Counted from the stretch's first letter, positions 1-11,191 are shown. The stretch: DNA of 64,000 bases from Fidelibacterota bacterium 408169 (GCA_002256485.1 NNSG01000009.1:45778-109777), one strand, 5' to 3'. Notes: generated from the letters alone by a model not told the origin. Program-made: numbers and translations.

Positions 1-393
1 TAAGACGTGTTTCTTTTGATCTGTGAATATCTTAGCCAATTTTGCACACGTTGTTGTTTTTCCCGATCCTTGAAGACCCGCCATTAAAATCACGGATGGT
101 TTTCCGCTTAAATCTAATTCGGCTTTTTCATCACCAAGTATATGAACCAATTCCTCATGTATAATTTTTATAAATTGTTCACCGGGTCTGATGGATTTTA
201 ATACTTTTGTTCCCTTCGCTTTCTTCTGCACATGAGCTATAAAATCACGAGCAACTTGTAAATTCACATCTGCTTCCAATAGAACGCGACGAATCTCTCG
301 TGACGTTTCCTGGATATTACTATCTGTAATTTTTCCAAGTCCACGTAAGCGGCGGAAAATAGTATCAAATCTATCTGTTATTTGTTCAAACAT
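1..393 (-). CDS. ffh: Signal recognition particle protein Ffh, N-terminal part
   Basis: Partial gene: only the first 131 codons are present and the rest lies beyond the window start. Ffh is the SRP54-type GTPase that binds signal sequences with 4.5S RNA and hands ribosomes to FtsY at the membrane. The helical N domain (MFEQITDRFD start, EADVNLQVARDF) is followed by the G-domain P-loop GLQGSGKTTT and the following CAKLA helix, which is diagnostic for SRP GTPases. FtsY has the same fold, but the N-terminus begins directly with the Ffh-type N domain and has no acidic extension. The ATG at 393 is the first in the frame. About 185 bases separate it from the smc stop, in which I see no gene. Confidence 0.93.
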   Translation of the reverse strand, partial: MFEQITDRFDTIFRRLRGLGKITDSNIQETSREIRRVLLEADVNLQVARDFIAHVQKKAKGTKVLKSIRPGEQFIKIIHEELVHILGDEKAELDLSGKPSVILMAGLQGSGKTTTCAKLAKIFTDQKKHVL

Positions 394-578
394 GGATTAT
401 CGGTTCGAATAAAGCCAATAAAATTAACTGTTTCTCTTTAGGGAATCAATAAAATAGAATAAATTTATAAATGTGTGCAAACCTGTCCAAAACCTCTGTT
501 TCTCCTTGAGACTCTAGGACAATTACTTCAATATTTAACGTAATCTAATTTATTATTGACAGCACTGAAATGTGTGAT

Positions 579-3500
579 TCAAGCATCGAACTTGACGGAA
601 ACTAACTTAGATATGCCCTTCTGTTCCATCGTCACACCGAAAAGATAATTTGCCGCTTCCATTGTCAATTTATTGTGCGTTACAACAATGAATTGAGTCT
701 CTTCAGAAAAAGCTTCCAAAACTTTAGTGAATTTACGGATATTGATATCATCAAGGGGTGCGTCCACTTCATCTAAAATACAATATGGACTGGGCTTATA
801 CTGATAAATAGAAAACAACAGTGCGATAGCTGTTAATGACTTTTCTCCTGCTGATAACATACGCAATGAATTGTTTTTCTTTCCCGGAGGTTGAGCATTT
901 ATAGCGATATCAGCTTCCAAAGGATCTGGATCACCTACTAAGGACAATGACCCTTTACCCCCCTCAAAAAACATGGAAAATAATTTTTCAAAATTGATCT
1001 TGATTTGATCGAATGTTTCTACAAATAACTTGCGAGCTTCCTTATCAATTTTTTGAATTGTATCCCTTAAATTTACTTCCGATTCAATCAGGTCCTCTTT
1101 TTGTTCTGAAAGAAGATTTAAACGCTCTGTTTCAGCTTCGTGCTCATCTTTTACAGCCATATTGATAGGACCGATATTTTCAATACTTCGATTTATTTTC
1201 TCAATTCGTTCCTCGAGTGAAAATAAAGATTCCTCCACATTCATACTTTTAGGTATTGAGGTATTATAACGATCTTTTATTCGTTCAATAACCAATTTAA
1301 TTTTTTGATCAAAATCAGTGATGTCCAACTCAGCAGATTTTAATTCATCCAATAAATTTTCACGACTGTGTTGCTCTTCGCGAATCTTTGCTTGAATGAT
1401 TTCAATCTCTCCGTACGTTTCCTGATATGTTTCTTTTTTCAGATCAAGAATAGATCGTTTTTTACTTACAACTGCATTCGCTTTCAGCAAATCTTGTTCA
1501 CATGAATTAATTTTATTTTCTAATTCTTTCTGCTTGAATTGTAAACTTTTTATTTCCCCATCAATATCATTTTGTCTGTGGGATAATTCTTTTACAGAAT
1601 CATCGGCAGTTCTTTTTTGAAAAACGATATTATCCCGTTGGTTTTCAAGGTTAAGTACTTCAATGCGTAAATCTTGTACGTGCTGATGAAATTCATCACG
1701 CTGCTTACGAACAGCCATTAGTTCATTATTTGCTTGAGTGAGTTCATCGGCAAGTTTTTTTAGAATTTTTTCACCTTTTTCAGCAGTTGGTGACAATTTT
1801 TTTAATGATGCTTTCAAAGATATTATTGCAGCAGATGTTTCATCTATTTCATTAGAAAGTGAATTCAACAATTCAAGATGCTGTTCGTTTCGAACTTTAT
1901 ATTGCAATCCATCATTTTCAAGAATTGAAATTTCAGCTTTGAGTTTATCAACAGTTTCTTCAATATCGCTTTGTTCTGAAATGAAATTTGTTAAACTTTC
2001 AGCAATTTCCTCTAAATCGTTTTTGACAGATGTTTGTGTTTTACCATTTTCCTGCAATTGATGTTTTAAAGAGTCCAATTTCTCTTGTCGCCCTACAAGT
2101 CCTTTACCCTTCTTCCCATGTTTTAAGATCATGTTTGATCCGGAAAAAGTTCCTTCCAGATCTACAAGAGCCCAACCGGTTAGTTTTGAATCTTTTAATG
2201 CTTTGGACAGATCATTTACGATTAACACATTGCCCAGTAAAACATTTACAAGTATATCATACTTTTTATCCACTTTTATACAATCAATAGCTCGGGCTAC
2301 TATATGATCACTTTTAGGCGTACTCTTCAGTTTTAATTTTAATGTTGATAATTCTTTTAAAGGCAAAAGGGAAGCACTTCCCTGTTTTAAATCTTTCAAA
2401 ATTTGCAGTGTTTTTAGAGCAATGTTTCTATCTTTTGTAACCAAACAACCTGCCGCTGAACCAAGCACATTTTCAATGATTGCCTGGTATTCTTTATCCG
2501 CATCAATCAATTCTGCTAATACACCATGGACATCGGGAAAATCTTTAGAATTATTTAATACATATTTAACACCGCCGGTAAATCCTTCTTTAGATTCCAA
2601 CAAATTTTCATAAAACTGGATTTGATTTTGAAGTCCCTCCTCCTTTGCATCCAAGCTGTGTTTTGTACGAACGGATTCATGTTCATCCAATTTTAATGTC
2701 TGAACCTGTGATTTTACTTTTTCCAATTTTTCAAATGCCTGTTCAACGTGTTGTTGGAAAGAGGTCAACTTTTTTTCGTTTTCAATATATTCCTTTTCCC
2801 CAGTGGAAACATTTTGATTTAAACTTTTTTCCCGTGTTTTCAAATCATCGAGTTGTGTTTCTTTATCCTCGAGCATATCTTTAGTACGTTTGAAAAGTGA
2901 TTCTTGATCAGCTAGTTTTCGTTGCTCGTCCCAGCGTTTATTCTGCAGCACATCTACAGTTAATTGGGCTTCTTTATATTTTTTATCAATAGATTCATAA
3001 TTAGCTTTTTCCTTTTTATAAACAGCTAATTGATCATCTATCTGTGGTAAAAGTTTTTTAGTTTCTTTATTGTAATCATCGATATGTTGTTGCAATTGGA
3101 CAATACGATTTTCGTTAGCAGTTTTTTCCCGGTCCAATCGCTCTATAGTTGATTCGGCGCTCCGCTGTTGTTCACTCGCCACCAAAACATCACGCTGTAA
3201 CGAATCTCTCGTTTCTTCAGCAGTGGAAATATCAGTATGCATTTCTTCTAATTCATTTTGCTGTTGCTTATAAACTGACTTCAGTTGATCCAGTTCTTTT
3301 TCATGGATGGATGTTTCAGTTGCAGTGGATTCACGGAGATGTTTGAAGTCCTGAATCTTTTTTCTTAAGGGTGTGGCGGCTTCTTCAAATTCTTTTATTT
3401 TTATAAATGCCAACGCAATTTCACGTTGTTGAAGTTCCTCAGATAATTTTTCATGTCGCTCGAATCGCTTGAGTTGTAACGCCAATGCTTTGACTTTCGC

Positions 3501-4097
3501 TTCCACTTCAGCAATAATATCTTGCACCCTTTCCAAATCTGTGCGAACCGCTTCAAATTTACGTAGAGCTGATTTGCGTTGGTGTTTGTATTTATTAATT
3601 CCTGCTGCTTCTTCAAACATCCGTTTGCGGTCATCGGTTGTTTCGGAAAGAATCTGTTCGATCATCTTCAGCTCAATGACCGAATAGGCATCAGCGCCCA
3701 TTCCCGTATCAATGAAAAGATCTTGGATGTCCTTTAATCGACATGGTGATCTATTAATAAAATATTCACTATCGCCATTGCGGAACACGCGGCGCCCGAT
3801 TTCAACATCGTTATACTCAAGGGGAAGTTTACCTTTATTATTGTGGACGGTGAGGGATACTTCGCAAACGCTTAAGGGTTTCACCGTATCAGCACCGCTA
3901 AAAATAACATCCTCCATTTTTCCGCTTCGCAGGACGCTGTATTTCTGCTCACCCAAAACCCAGCGAATGGCATCAACAATGTTTGTTTTTCCGCAACCGT
4001 TTGGACCAACGATTGCTGTAATTCCTTCGCCAAATTTTAGGTTGTCCTTTTTGGCAAAGGATTTAAATCCATGGATGTTTAAATCTGATATATACAC
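579..4097 (-). CDS. smc: Chromosome segregation protein SMC
   Basis: Structural maintenance of chromosomes ATPase; with ScpA/ScpB it organises and segregates the nucleoid. At 1172 aa it has the usual length. Visible parts in order: N-terminal Walker A (VGPNGCGKTNIVDAIRW, about residues 31-47), a first long coiled coil (about 165-500), a hinge (about 505-665), a second coiled coil (to about 1010), then the ABC signature (LSAGEKSLTAIALLF) and Walker B (CILDEVDAPLDD) near the C-terminus. The signature has LSAGEK where most SMCs have LSGGEK, a mild variation. The start MYISDLNIHGFKSF is the canonical SMC beginning. Several short plus-strand open frames inside it are shadows. Confidence 0.97.
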   Translation of the reverse strand: MYISDLNIHGFKSFAKKDNLKFGEGITAIVGPNGCGKTNIVDAIRWVLGEQKYSVLRSGKMEDVIFSGADTVKPLSVCEVSLTVHNNKGKLPLEYNDVEIGRRVFRNGDSEYFINRSPCRLKDIQDLFIDTGMGADAYSVIELKMIEQILSETTDDRKRMFEEAAGINKYKHQRKSALRKFEAVRTDLERVQDIIAEVEAKVKALALQLKRFERHEKLSEELQQREIALAFIKIKEFEEAATPLRKKIQDFKHLRESTATETSIHEKELDQLKSVYKQQQNELEEMHTDISTAEETRDSLQRDVLVASEQQRSAESTIERLDREKTANENRIVQLQQHIDDYNKETKKLLPQIDDQLAVYKKEKANYESIDKKYKEAQLTVDVLQNKRWDEQRKLADQESLFKRTKDMLEDKETQLDDLKTREKSLNQNVSTGEKEYIENEKKLTSFQQHVEQAFEKLEKVKSQVQTLKLDEHESVRTKHSLDAKEEGLQNQIQFYENLLESKEGFTGGVKYVLNNSKDFPDVHGVLAELIDADKEYQAIIENVLGSAAGCLVTKDRNIALKTLQILKDLKQGSASLLPLKELSTLKLKLKSTPKSDHIVARAIDCIKVDKKYDILVNVLLGNVLIVNDLSKALKDSKLTGWALVDLEGTFSGSNMILKHGKKGKGLVGRQEKLDSLKHQLQENGKTQTSVKNDLEEIAESLTNFISEQSDIEETVDKLKAEISILENDGLQYKVRNEQHLELLNSLSNEIDETSAAIISLKASLKKLSPTAEKGEKILKKLADELTQANNELMAVRKQRDEFHQHVQDLRIEVLNLENQRDNIVFQKRTADDSVKELSHRQNDIDGEIKSLQFKQKELENKINSCEQDLLKANAVVSKKRSILDLKKETYQETYGEIEIIQAKIREEQHSRENLLDELKSAELDITDFDQKIKLVIERIKDRYNTSIPKSMNVEESLFSLEERIEKINRSIENIGPINMAVKDEHEAETERLNLLSEQKEDLIESEVNLRDTIQKIDKEARKLFVETFDQIKINFEKLFSMFFEGGKGSLSLVGDPDPLEADIAINAQPPGKKNNSLRMLSAGEKSLTAIALLFSIYQYKPSPYCILDEVDAPLDDINIRKFTKVLEAFSEETQFIVVTHNKLTMEAANYLFGVTMEQKGISKLVSVKFDA

Positions 4098-4162
4098 TTA
4101 ATGCTGGTTTGGATGATTTGTGGTTGAGGAATTTATGTATTTTTAGAGGAGAATGCTACTTT

Positions 4163-4507
4163 TTATCCCGGTGGCCAACTCATCTGCCGACCGCCTAATA
4201 AATGAAGGTGAATATGATACACAGCCTGTCCCCCGTCTTTGTTGCAATTAAATACCGTGCGGTAACCTGAATCTGCGATTCCCTCCTGCTCTGCAATTTC
4301 TTTTGCAGTTATTAAAATTTCACCCAGGAGCGATTTATGGGAATCATTCAAATCATTCGTTGTTGTGATATGTTCCTTGGGTATAATGAGAATATGGGTC
4401 GGTGCTTTCGGATCAATATCCCGGAAAGCAAAAATTGTATCATTCTCAAAGACCTTATTTGAAGGAATTTCTCTAGCTATAATTTTGCAAAAAAGACAAT
4501 TATTCAT
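4163..4507 (-). CDS. HIT family protein (HinT-like purine nucleoside phosphoramidase)
   Basis: Small histidine-triad nucleotide hydrolase acting on AMP-lysine or AMP-NH2 type substrates in the cytoplasm. The start CLFCKIIAREIPS, the middle DIDPKAPTHILIIPKEH and the triad HIHLHLLGGR near the C-terminus are all present, and it ends in the typical WPPG. I place the start at the ATG at 4507, four bases after GAGAGG, giving 114 aa; an upstream TTG at 4519 is possible but would add only four residues. It follows rsmE on the same strand, with a palindromic element between them. Confidence 0.93.
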   Translation of the reverse strand: MNNCLFCKIIAREIPSNKVFENDTIFAFRDIDPKAPTHILIIPKEHITTTNDLNDSHKSLLGEILITAKEIAEQEGIADSGYRTVFNCNKDGGQAVYHIHLHLLGGRQMSWPPG

Positions 4508-4538
4508 ATATCCTCTCAAATTTTCATTTAATTAATTA

Positions 4539-4616
4539 GCTTTGCGGAAGTTTATGTTTTATTGACACACTAATTTAAAAGAGGAACTTCTTGATAAATC
4601 CATAGCTTCCGCAACG
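4539..4616. repeat. Intergenic inverted repeat with TTGCGGAAG arms
   Basis: The left arm TTGCGGAAG (4542-4550) is matched by the inverted copy CTTCCGCAA (4606-4614), with weaker pairing beyond (TATG/CATA). The same nine-base core occurs in two other intergenic palindromes of this window (18648-18708 and 33138-33179), so it looks like a dispersed element. It lies between rsmE and the HIT gene and may also act as a transcript end. Confidence 0.5.
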
Positions 4617-4650
4617 TTTGTTTTTGGTTTTTTCCATCTTCCATCTCCCA

Positions 4651-5352
4651 TCAAACATGTTCTATAATATTCAACGCTGTCAAAACCGCAGTTTCAGTTC
4701 GCAAGCGTCTTCCACCCAACGAAACAATGGGAATATTATTTTCTTTAATCACATTCAATTCATTTTCAGAAAAATCCCCTTCAGGGCCAATCAATAAGTC
4801 TACTTCATTTGGCTGAACATTTTTTTGCCAAGTTGATAAGGATTGTTCTCCATGAATGTTTAAGCAAACTATGTTTTCTGCAGTTTTATTCAAATATTGA
4901 TTTAAAGTTATTGGTTCATGCAAAATTGGAAAGCAACTCCGACCGCATTGTTTTGCAGCTGTCAAAACTATTTTTTGTGATCGATTCATATTCAATGATT
5001 TTTTTACACATCTATCCAATAGTAAGGGAGTGATTGACACAGCACCGCATTCAACTGCTTTTTCCAACAGCCATTCAAATCTGTTTCGCTTGATGAGTCC
5101 AACTGCAATATGCATTTTTATTCTTGCTTCGGAAAATTCGGGAGTTATTGCAATAATTTCGCCTGATACTTTCTGTCCATTTTGTTTTATGATACCTTTA
5201 TACGCAGTTCCCAAACCATCCAAAAGCCAGATTTCATCCTCGATTTTCATGCGTAAAACATTTGAAGCATGATGTGCTTCTTCAGCATCTAGAGTGAAGC
5301 TGTTTTTTGTAATATTATGGGGTGATATATAAAAAAAGTGTTCGTCGGCCAT
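4651..5352 (-). CDS. rsmE: 16S rRNA (uracil(1498)-N(3))-methyltransferase RsmE
   Basis: SPOUT-family methyltransferase modifying U1498 of 16S rRNA with SAM. The C-terminal knot motifs are clear: LLIGPEGDFSENE and, near the end, SLGGRRLRTETAVLTAL, the family's LGxRxLRxETA signature. The N-terminal PUA-like part contains HHASNVLRM (family: HHxxVLR). I choose the ATG at 5352, which overlaps the stop of the preceding gene by one base (TGATG), over the ATG at 5364; translational coupling and the usual MxxHxFF-like beginning support this. Length is then 233 aa, normal for RsmE. Confidence 0.94.
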   Translation of the reverse strand: MADEHFFYISPHNITKNSFTLDAEEAHHASNVLRMKIEDEIWLLDGLGTAYKGIIKQNGQKVSGEIIAITPEFSEARIKMHIAVGLIKRNRFEWLLEKAVECGAVSITPLLLDRCVKKSLNMNRSQKIVLTAAKQCGRSCFPILHEPITLNQYLNKTAENIVCLNIHGEQSLSTWQKNVQPNEVDLLIGPEGDFSENELNVIKENNIPIVSLGGRRLRTETAVLTALNIIEHV

Positions 5353-5930
5353 CACCGCAGCCAATTGAATCCAACTTGGATAATGGCACCATTATAATGT
5401 TTTTCACCGTCCACAATACCATTCATAGGCAGTATATCCATACCTGCACCTGCGGAGACCATCATACCATTCATCATTAAAAAGTCTATTCCAACTCCTG
5501 CATAACCACCGATAGACCAAAGCCCTTTTGATTTGCTCCAACGAGTTGAGAATTTATCACTTTCAGCACCATCAATAGTTAATAAAGGACCGAGTTGGGC
5601 TGTAATGAATGGAGCAAAATTGTTGGCTATTTTATCTGCAAAGGGAAAATATTTTCCTCCACCAAACAAGGGAACAATTAGAACATATTTATCTCCAACG
5701 GAACGATATTGACCGGTATAATAATCATATACCATCAGTTGTTCATCGCCTTTTACATCAAAAATACTACCATGAAATAACCACTGGAATTCAGATGTAA
5801 CCCGCCAAGTTTGATGAAATAATATACCGGTTCCCTGTTCACCTACCTGTAAACCGAAACCTTTTGTCCCTTCACTTGCTGATGATAAAGTTTGAAGTAA
5901 AATAAGTGTTACTATTACTTTTGTTTTCAT
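5352..5930 (-). CDS. Secreted protein, probable small outer-membrane beta-barrel
   Basis: 192 aa with an N-terminal signal peptide (MKTKVIVTLILLQTLSSAS). The mature part has alternating hydrophobic/polar strands and many Gly and aromatic residues (GLQVGEQGTGILFHQTW, GGYAGVGIDFLM, AGAGMDILPMNG) and ends GAIIQVGFNWLR. A terminal aromatic strand is typical of outer-membrane barrels. I do not recognise a named family. It sits between a dehydrogenase (4-base overlap at its start) and rsmE (1-base overlap at its end), so it is cotranscribed with housekeeping genes. Confidence 0.75.
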   Translation of the reverse strand: MKTKVIVTLILLQTLSSASEGTKGFGLQVGEQGTGILFHQTWRVTSEFQWLFHGSIFDVKGDEQLMVYDYYTGQYRSVGDKYVLIVPLFGGGKYFPFADKIANNFAPFITAQLGPLLTIDGAESDKFSTRWSKSKGLWSIGGYAGVGIDFLMMNGMMVSAGAGMDILPMNGIVDGEKHYNGAIIQVGFNWLR

Positions 5931-6943
5931 ATGTCTATTACCACTTTTCCAAACTGTTCGCTGTGTTCCAGATATTCATGCCCAATTGCTATATCATCCA
6001 AGGAAAATATTTTATCGACTTGAGGAATTAATTTTCCATCTTTAACAAACTTAATGACATGTGTAAATGCATCCGCATTTCCCATGGTAGAGCCCATAAT
6101 AGTTTGCTGCTTAAAAAATAAATGTCGCAGATCGATTGCTACTTTTGGACCTGTTGTGGCTCCGCAGGTTACAACTCGCCCGCCTTTGCTTAATACGTTC
6201 ATGGATATATCCCATGAGGCCGACCCCACATGTTCAAAAACTACATCCACTTTACCACAAAACTTTTTAACCTCTTGTATAACATTATCATTGTAATGAT
6301 TCACAACCAAATCTGCACCAAGTTCATATGCAAATGAGCATTTCTCATCGGTGCCGGCTGTAGTAATCACATTACACCCAACGATTTTTGCTATCTGAAT
6401 CGCCATGTGGCCAACACCGGAACCGGCACCCCAAACGAGTACATTTTCGCCTGGTTGTATCTTTGCCCGATTAATTAGCATTTGGTATGCTGTTTGTCCA
6501 ACCAATGGAAAAGCCGCCGCTTCTGGAAAGGAAATATTATCAGGTTTAGGTTCTACAAATTTTTCATCCAGAACAATAAACTCGCAGTTCGTTCCATCAG
6601 TGGATTCACCACGGATACCCATTTCTTCACATATATTTTCATTTCCAGACTGACAGTTACGACACTCTCCGCAATACACAAGAGGCTGAATAATTACAGG
6701 ATCACCTATGCTAAATTTTTCTGCATTTTCACCCAACTTACATATTACACCGGCACCATCACTACCCAAAATCATGGGTAATGGCACACCGGGAATACCT
6801 TTTCGAACCCAAATATCTAGATGATTAAGCGCAGATGCTTTTAATTGAATACATACTTGGCCGGCATGGAGTTCGGGTGCAGGAATCTCTTCAACTTGTA
6901 AAACATCAGGTTCACCGTGTTCATGGATACGGGCTGCTTTCAT
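5927..6943 (-). CDS. Zinc-binding alcohol dehydrogenase / MDR-family oxidoreductase
   Basis: Medium-chain dehydrogenase/reductase of 338 aa. The N-terminal GroES-like domain carries the four-cysteine structural zinc motif CGECRNCQSGNENIC; the Rossmann domain has VLVWGAGSGVGHMAIQIAK for NAD(P) binding and ends with the family's typical GHEYLEHSEQFGKVVIDI. Because the catalytic zinc ligands are not a clean match to classic alcohol dehydrogenases, substrate (alcohol, quinone or enoyl) cannot be told. It overlaps both neighbours by four bases, so it is part of an operon. Confidence 0.88.
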   Translation of the reverse strand: MKAARIHEHGEPDVLQVEEIPAPELHAGQVCIQLKASALNHLDIWVRKGIPGVPLPMILGSDGAGVICKLGENAEKFSIGDPVIIQPLVYCGECRNCQSGNENICEEMGIRGESTDGTNCEFIVLDEKFVEPKPDNISFPEAAAFPLVGQTAYQMLINRAKIQPGENVLVWGAGSGVGHMAIQIAKIVGCNVITTAGTDEKCSFAYELGADLVVNHYNDNVIQEVKKFCGKVDVVFEHVGSASWDISMNVLSKGGRVVTCGATTGPKVAIDLRHLFFKQQTIMGSTMGNADAFTHVIKFVKDGKLIPQVDKIFSLDDIAIGHEYLEHSEQFGKVVIDI

Positions 6944-7380
6944 TTATCTTTTGAACAAAGTAATTTATCAAGACTATAATCACCAGCTCCTGCTATCATT
7001 ATAGCAGCGCTTGCAAATGCGTATACCAGGGCCATTTCAGGACTACCTTTTCCTGTAGTGATATGCATATTTGCCCCAACCAACATGGTAATCATTAATA
7101 ATCCTGCACCTATGCGAGTGCCTAAACCTAATGCAATCATAATGGCTCCAATCGACTCAGAAAATGCAGCCATAAATCCCCAAAATACCGGTAAAAATGT
7201 TATTCCTAATTGCTGCATTCCTAATGTTCCTAATCCTTCCCACCGTTCCGGACCGGCCGTAAGTTTATCCCAACCGTGATTTGATAAAATTAAATATCCA
7301 ATCCCGATTCTTAATATGAGTAAACTGTAGTTACGGCACGTGCTGCAATCCTTGAAAAAAGTTGATACATATTTATTCAT
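6940..7380 (-). CDS. DoxX family membrane protein
   Basis: Four predicted membrane segments. The region RIGIGYLILSNHGWDKL is the usual DoxX beginning, followed by GFMAAFSESIGAIMIALGLGTRIGA. Function in this family is variable (thiosulfate:quinone oxidoreductase subunit DoxD-like, or redox-related membrane protein). I place the start at the ATG at 7380, eight bases after AAGGA, rather than at the ATG at 7404. The N-terminus then contains a CSTC pair before the first membrane helix. It overlaps the stop of the small upstream membrane peptide by eight bases and the next gene by four. Confidence 0.85.
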   Translation of the reverse strand: MNKYVSTFFKDCSTCRNYSLLILRIGIGYLILSNHGWDKLTAGPERWEGLGTLGMQQLGITFLPVFWGFMAAFSESIGAIMIALGLGTRIGAGLLMITMLVGANMHITTGKGSPEMALVYAFASAAIMIAGAGDYSLDKLLCSKDK

Positions 7381-7531
7381 CTTCAATTTCCTTATATTCG
7401 GCATCTTGAATGTCCAAGTTCTGATAATCCGTTTTTTCTTTTTTTGAAGGCGACTTTTGCACTAAACGAACATTTTTTATAAACCTGTAACCGGCATAAA
7501 CCAATATCAGAATTAAGAATATTTTAAGCAT
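7373..7531 (-). CDS. Small membrane protein, 52 aa (previously uncalled)
   Basis: A short reading frame of 52 codons between the kinase (stop 3 bases upstream of its ATG) and the DoxX gene (8-base overlap). It begins MLKIFLILILVYAGYRFI, a single membrane helix, followed by a Lys-rich stretch (SPSKKEKTD) and a very acidic tail ending AEYKEIEDE. This layout is common in small one-helix membrane proteins of Bacteroidetes-like genomes, such as the DUF4834 type, but I cannot assign a function. Tight packing on both sides argues that it is translated. Confidence 0.7.
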   Translation of the reverse strand: MLKIFLILILVYAGYRFIKNVRLVQKSPSKKEKTDYQNLDIQDAEYKEIEDE

Positions 7532-7534
7532 GGA

Positions 7535-8173
7535 TTAGGGTGAAACGGGATTAAAAAACTTTGTTCCTGTCACGGGCTGGCGAATGTAATTAATCACTTC
7601 ATCCAAGTCTTTCTGATTATTAACAAAGTCAATATTATTGGTATTTATAATGACCAATGGTGTATCCTGATAACGGAAAAAATATTCGGTATAAAGTTGG
7701 TTCAGGGCATCAATGTATTCTTCCGATATATTTTTTTCCATATCACGACCTCGGCCGGCAATATTGCGCATAAGCGTATCTGTATCCGCTTGCAAATAAA
7801 TAACAAGGTCAGGATTTATCACATTTTTTTCCAATAGATTAGCGACTGTATCATATAATGACATTTCTTTTTCATCCAAATTCAAGGATGCAAATAACCT
7901 GTCTTTTACAAACATATAATCAGCAATAAGCAGGTTATGAAACATATCCACCTGACGTAATTCCTGCTGCTGTTGATAACGCTTCAATAAAAAGTAGAGT
8001 TGTGTCTGAAATGCATACCGCTCCGGTTCATCGTAAAAATCAGACAAAAATGGATTTTCTCCAAATCCTTCAAGGATTAGTCGAGCGCTCAATCGTTCAG
8101 AAAGCAAATTTGCTAAACTTGTTTTACCCACGCCAATTGGCCCTTCAATGGCGACATAATAAAGATTTCTCAT
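7535..8173 (-). CDS. Deoxynucleoside kinase (deoxyadenosine/deoxyguanosine kinase type)
   Basis: Salvage-pathway kinase phosphorylating deoxynucleosides. It has a P-loop at the N-terminus (EGPIGVGKTSLA), the DRLFAS region (family: DRS/ERS-type motif), YLQADTDTLMRNI, and a lid RGRDMEKNIS. At 212 aa it matches bacterial dNK/dGK proteins. It overlaps folK by four bases, so folB-folK-dnk-small peptide-DoxX-ADH-barrel protein-rsmE form a continuous minus-strand operon. The exact nucleoside preference cannot be read from the sequence. Confidence 0.9.
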   Translation of the reverse strand: MRNLYYVAIEGPIGVGKTSLANLLSERLSARLILEGFGENPFLSDFYDEPERYAFQTQLYFLLKRYQQQQELRQVDMFHNLLIADYMFVKDRLFASLNLDEKEMSLYDTVANLLEKNVINPDLVIYLQADTDTLMRNIAGRGRDMEKNISEEYIDALNQLYTEYFFRYQDTPLVIINTNNIDFVNNQKDLDEVINYIRQPVTGTKFFNPVSP

Positions 8174-8676
8174 GCGTTTTTTTCCATTACATGTTTAATC
8201 ACATTGGATTGATCCGGGCACATGTTTAATAATTCTGTTACTGTCATATTAAATACTGGTACGTTGAAATCCGGTGCAAGTTCAGCCCATGGTACCAATA
8301 CGAACTTACGATTTGCCAAGTCAGAATGGGGAATAGTTAATTGTTCAGTTTCTAAAAATGAATTTCCGTAAGTCAAAATATCAATATCGATTGTTCGCGG
8401 TGAATTTTTTTCTCGCTTTTCCGGACGACCCAGCAATGTTTCAACATTACGGCAGGCATCAAACAAATCGAATGGAGAAAAGTCTGTTTCAAACGATACA
8501 ACAGCATTCAAAAATTCGGGTTGATCTAAATTGAATAAAGGTGGGGAATTATAAAAGGAAGAACTTTCAATTTTATTTATTTCATGATAGGTAGATAATG
8601 CCGTTATCGCACCAGCTAGATTCGATTCTCGATCACCCAGATTCGAGCCCAAAGATAGGAATCCAGCCTCAGGCAT
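8170..8676 (-). CDS. folK: 2-amino-4-hydroxy-6-hydroxymethyldihydropteridine diphosphokinase FolK
   Basis: Transfers pyrophosphate from ATP to the hydroxymethyl pterin in folate synthesis. Motifs: SLGSNLGDRESNL at the N-terminus, VETLLGRPEKREKNSPRTIDIDIL in the centre, and IPHSDLANRKFVLVPWAELAP. I start it at the ATG at 8676, which overlaps the end of folB by eight bases; the longer open frame back to 8760 would add 28 residues that are only the folB sequence read in another frame. Length is then 168 aa, typical for FolK. Confidence 0.95.
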   Translation of the reverse strand: MPEAGFLSLGSNLGDRESNLAGAITALSTYHEINKIESSSFYNSPPLFNLDQPEFLNAVVSFETDFSPFDLFDACRNVETLLGRPEKREKNSPRTIDIDILTYGNSFLETEQLTIPHSDLANRKFVLVPWAELAPDFNVPVFNMTVTELLNMCPDQSNVIKHVMEKNA

Positions 8677-9037
8677 TGTCTTCTTTTTTATGGGAGACTT
8701 CCACTTCGACTGTATCCAGCATCCCGTTGATTGGCGCATGGGGTTTACGTACGCGCACATTTATTTCTGAAACAGAAAAACGAGAAAGAATTTCTCTTGC
8801 AATAGAATCAGCTAAGGACTCAATTAAATAATACGTATCATTTTTTACACAATTATCCACTGTTTTATATACAGCTTCATAATCAATGGTTGATTCCAGG
8901 CTATCTGTAGCAATGGCTTCGATAAGATCCATTTTCAATTCAACGTCCACTTCAAATTTTCCACCCAGATGTTTTTCCGATTCACTTACACCGTGATAGC
9001 CGTAAAACTGCATGTTTTTTAAACGAATGATGCCCAT
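8669..9037 (-). CDS. folB: Dihydroneopterin aldolase FolB
   Basis: Converts 7,8-dihydroneopterin to 6-hydroxymethyl-dihydropterin, the substrate of the adjoining FolK. The family motif GYHGVSESEK near residue 12, ESTIDYEAVYKTV and YLIESLADSIA are visible. At 122 aa it has normal length. It is the first gene of the operon that runs down to rsmE and begins just after the groEL terminator. Confidence 0.95.
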   Translation of the reverse strand: MGIIRLKNMQFYGYHGVSESEKHLGGKFEVDVELKMDLIEAIATDSLESTIDYEAVYKTVDNCVKNDTYYLIESLADSIAREILSRFSVSEINVRVRKPHAPINGMLDTVEVEVSHKKEDNA

Positions 9038-9090
9038 GAGAAAAATAAAGTTACTTCTCGTAATGTTCTTTAGTCAACCGGATAGAAATA

Positions 9091-9124
9091 AAAAAGCCCT
9101 CCCGAATTTTCAGGAGGGCTTTTT
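9091..9124 (-). terminator. Intrinsic terminator of groESL
   Basis: A perfect 12-bp stem (AAAAAGCCCTCC, 9091-9102, with GGAGGGCTTTTT, 9113-9124) around a 10-base loop, 17 bases after the groEL stop. On the minus strand the stem ends in a run of six U. The A-rich opposite arm makes it potentially bidirectional, but only groEL reads into it. Confidence 0.92.
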
Positions 9125-9140
9125 GGTAGTATGATTGGAA

Positions 9141-11083
<1,943 letters not shown>

Positions 11084-11157
11084 TTAACTCCTATTTTTTA
11101 TTTTATGTTATTATGTATTGTTTATCTTCCAGTAGAATGCCCATAGGCAGCGCGGAA

Positions 11158-11185
11158 ATTATATGTTATTTAATACGAAATACAA
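11158..11185 (-). promoter_or_regulatory. Probable sigma-70-type promoter of groESL
   Basis: On the minus strand TTGTAT (11185-11180) is followed after 16 bases by a perfect TATAAT (11163-11158), about 75 bases before the groES start. It lies just downstream of the CIRCE element. Called by eye; no transcription start is known. Confidence 0.55.
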
Positions 11186-11191
11186 TACATT

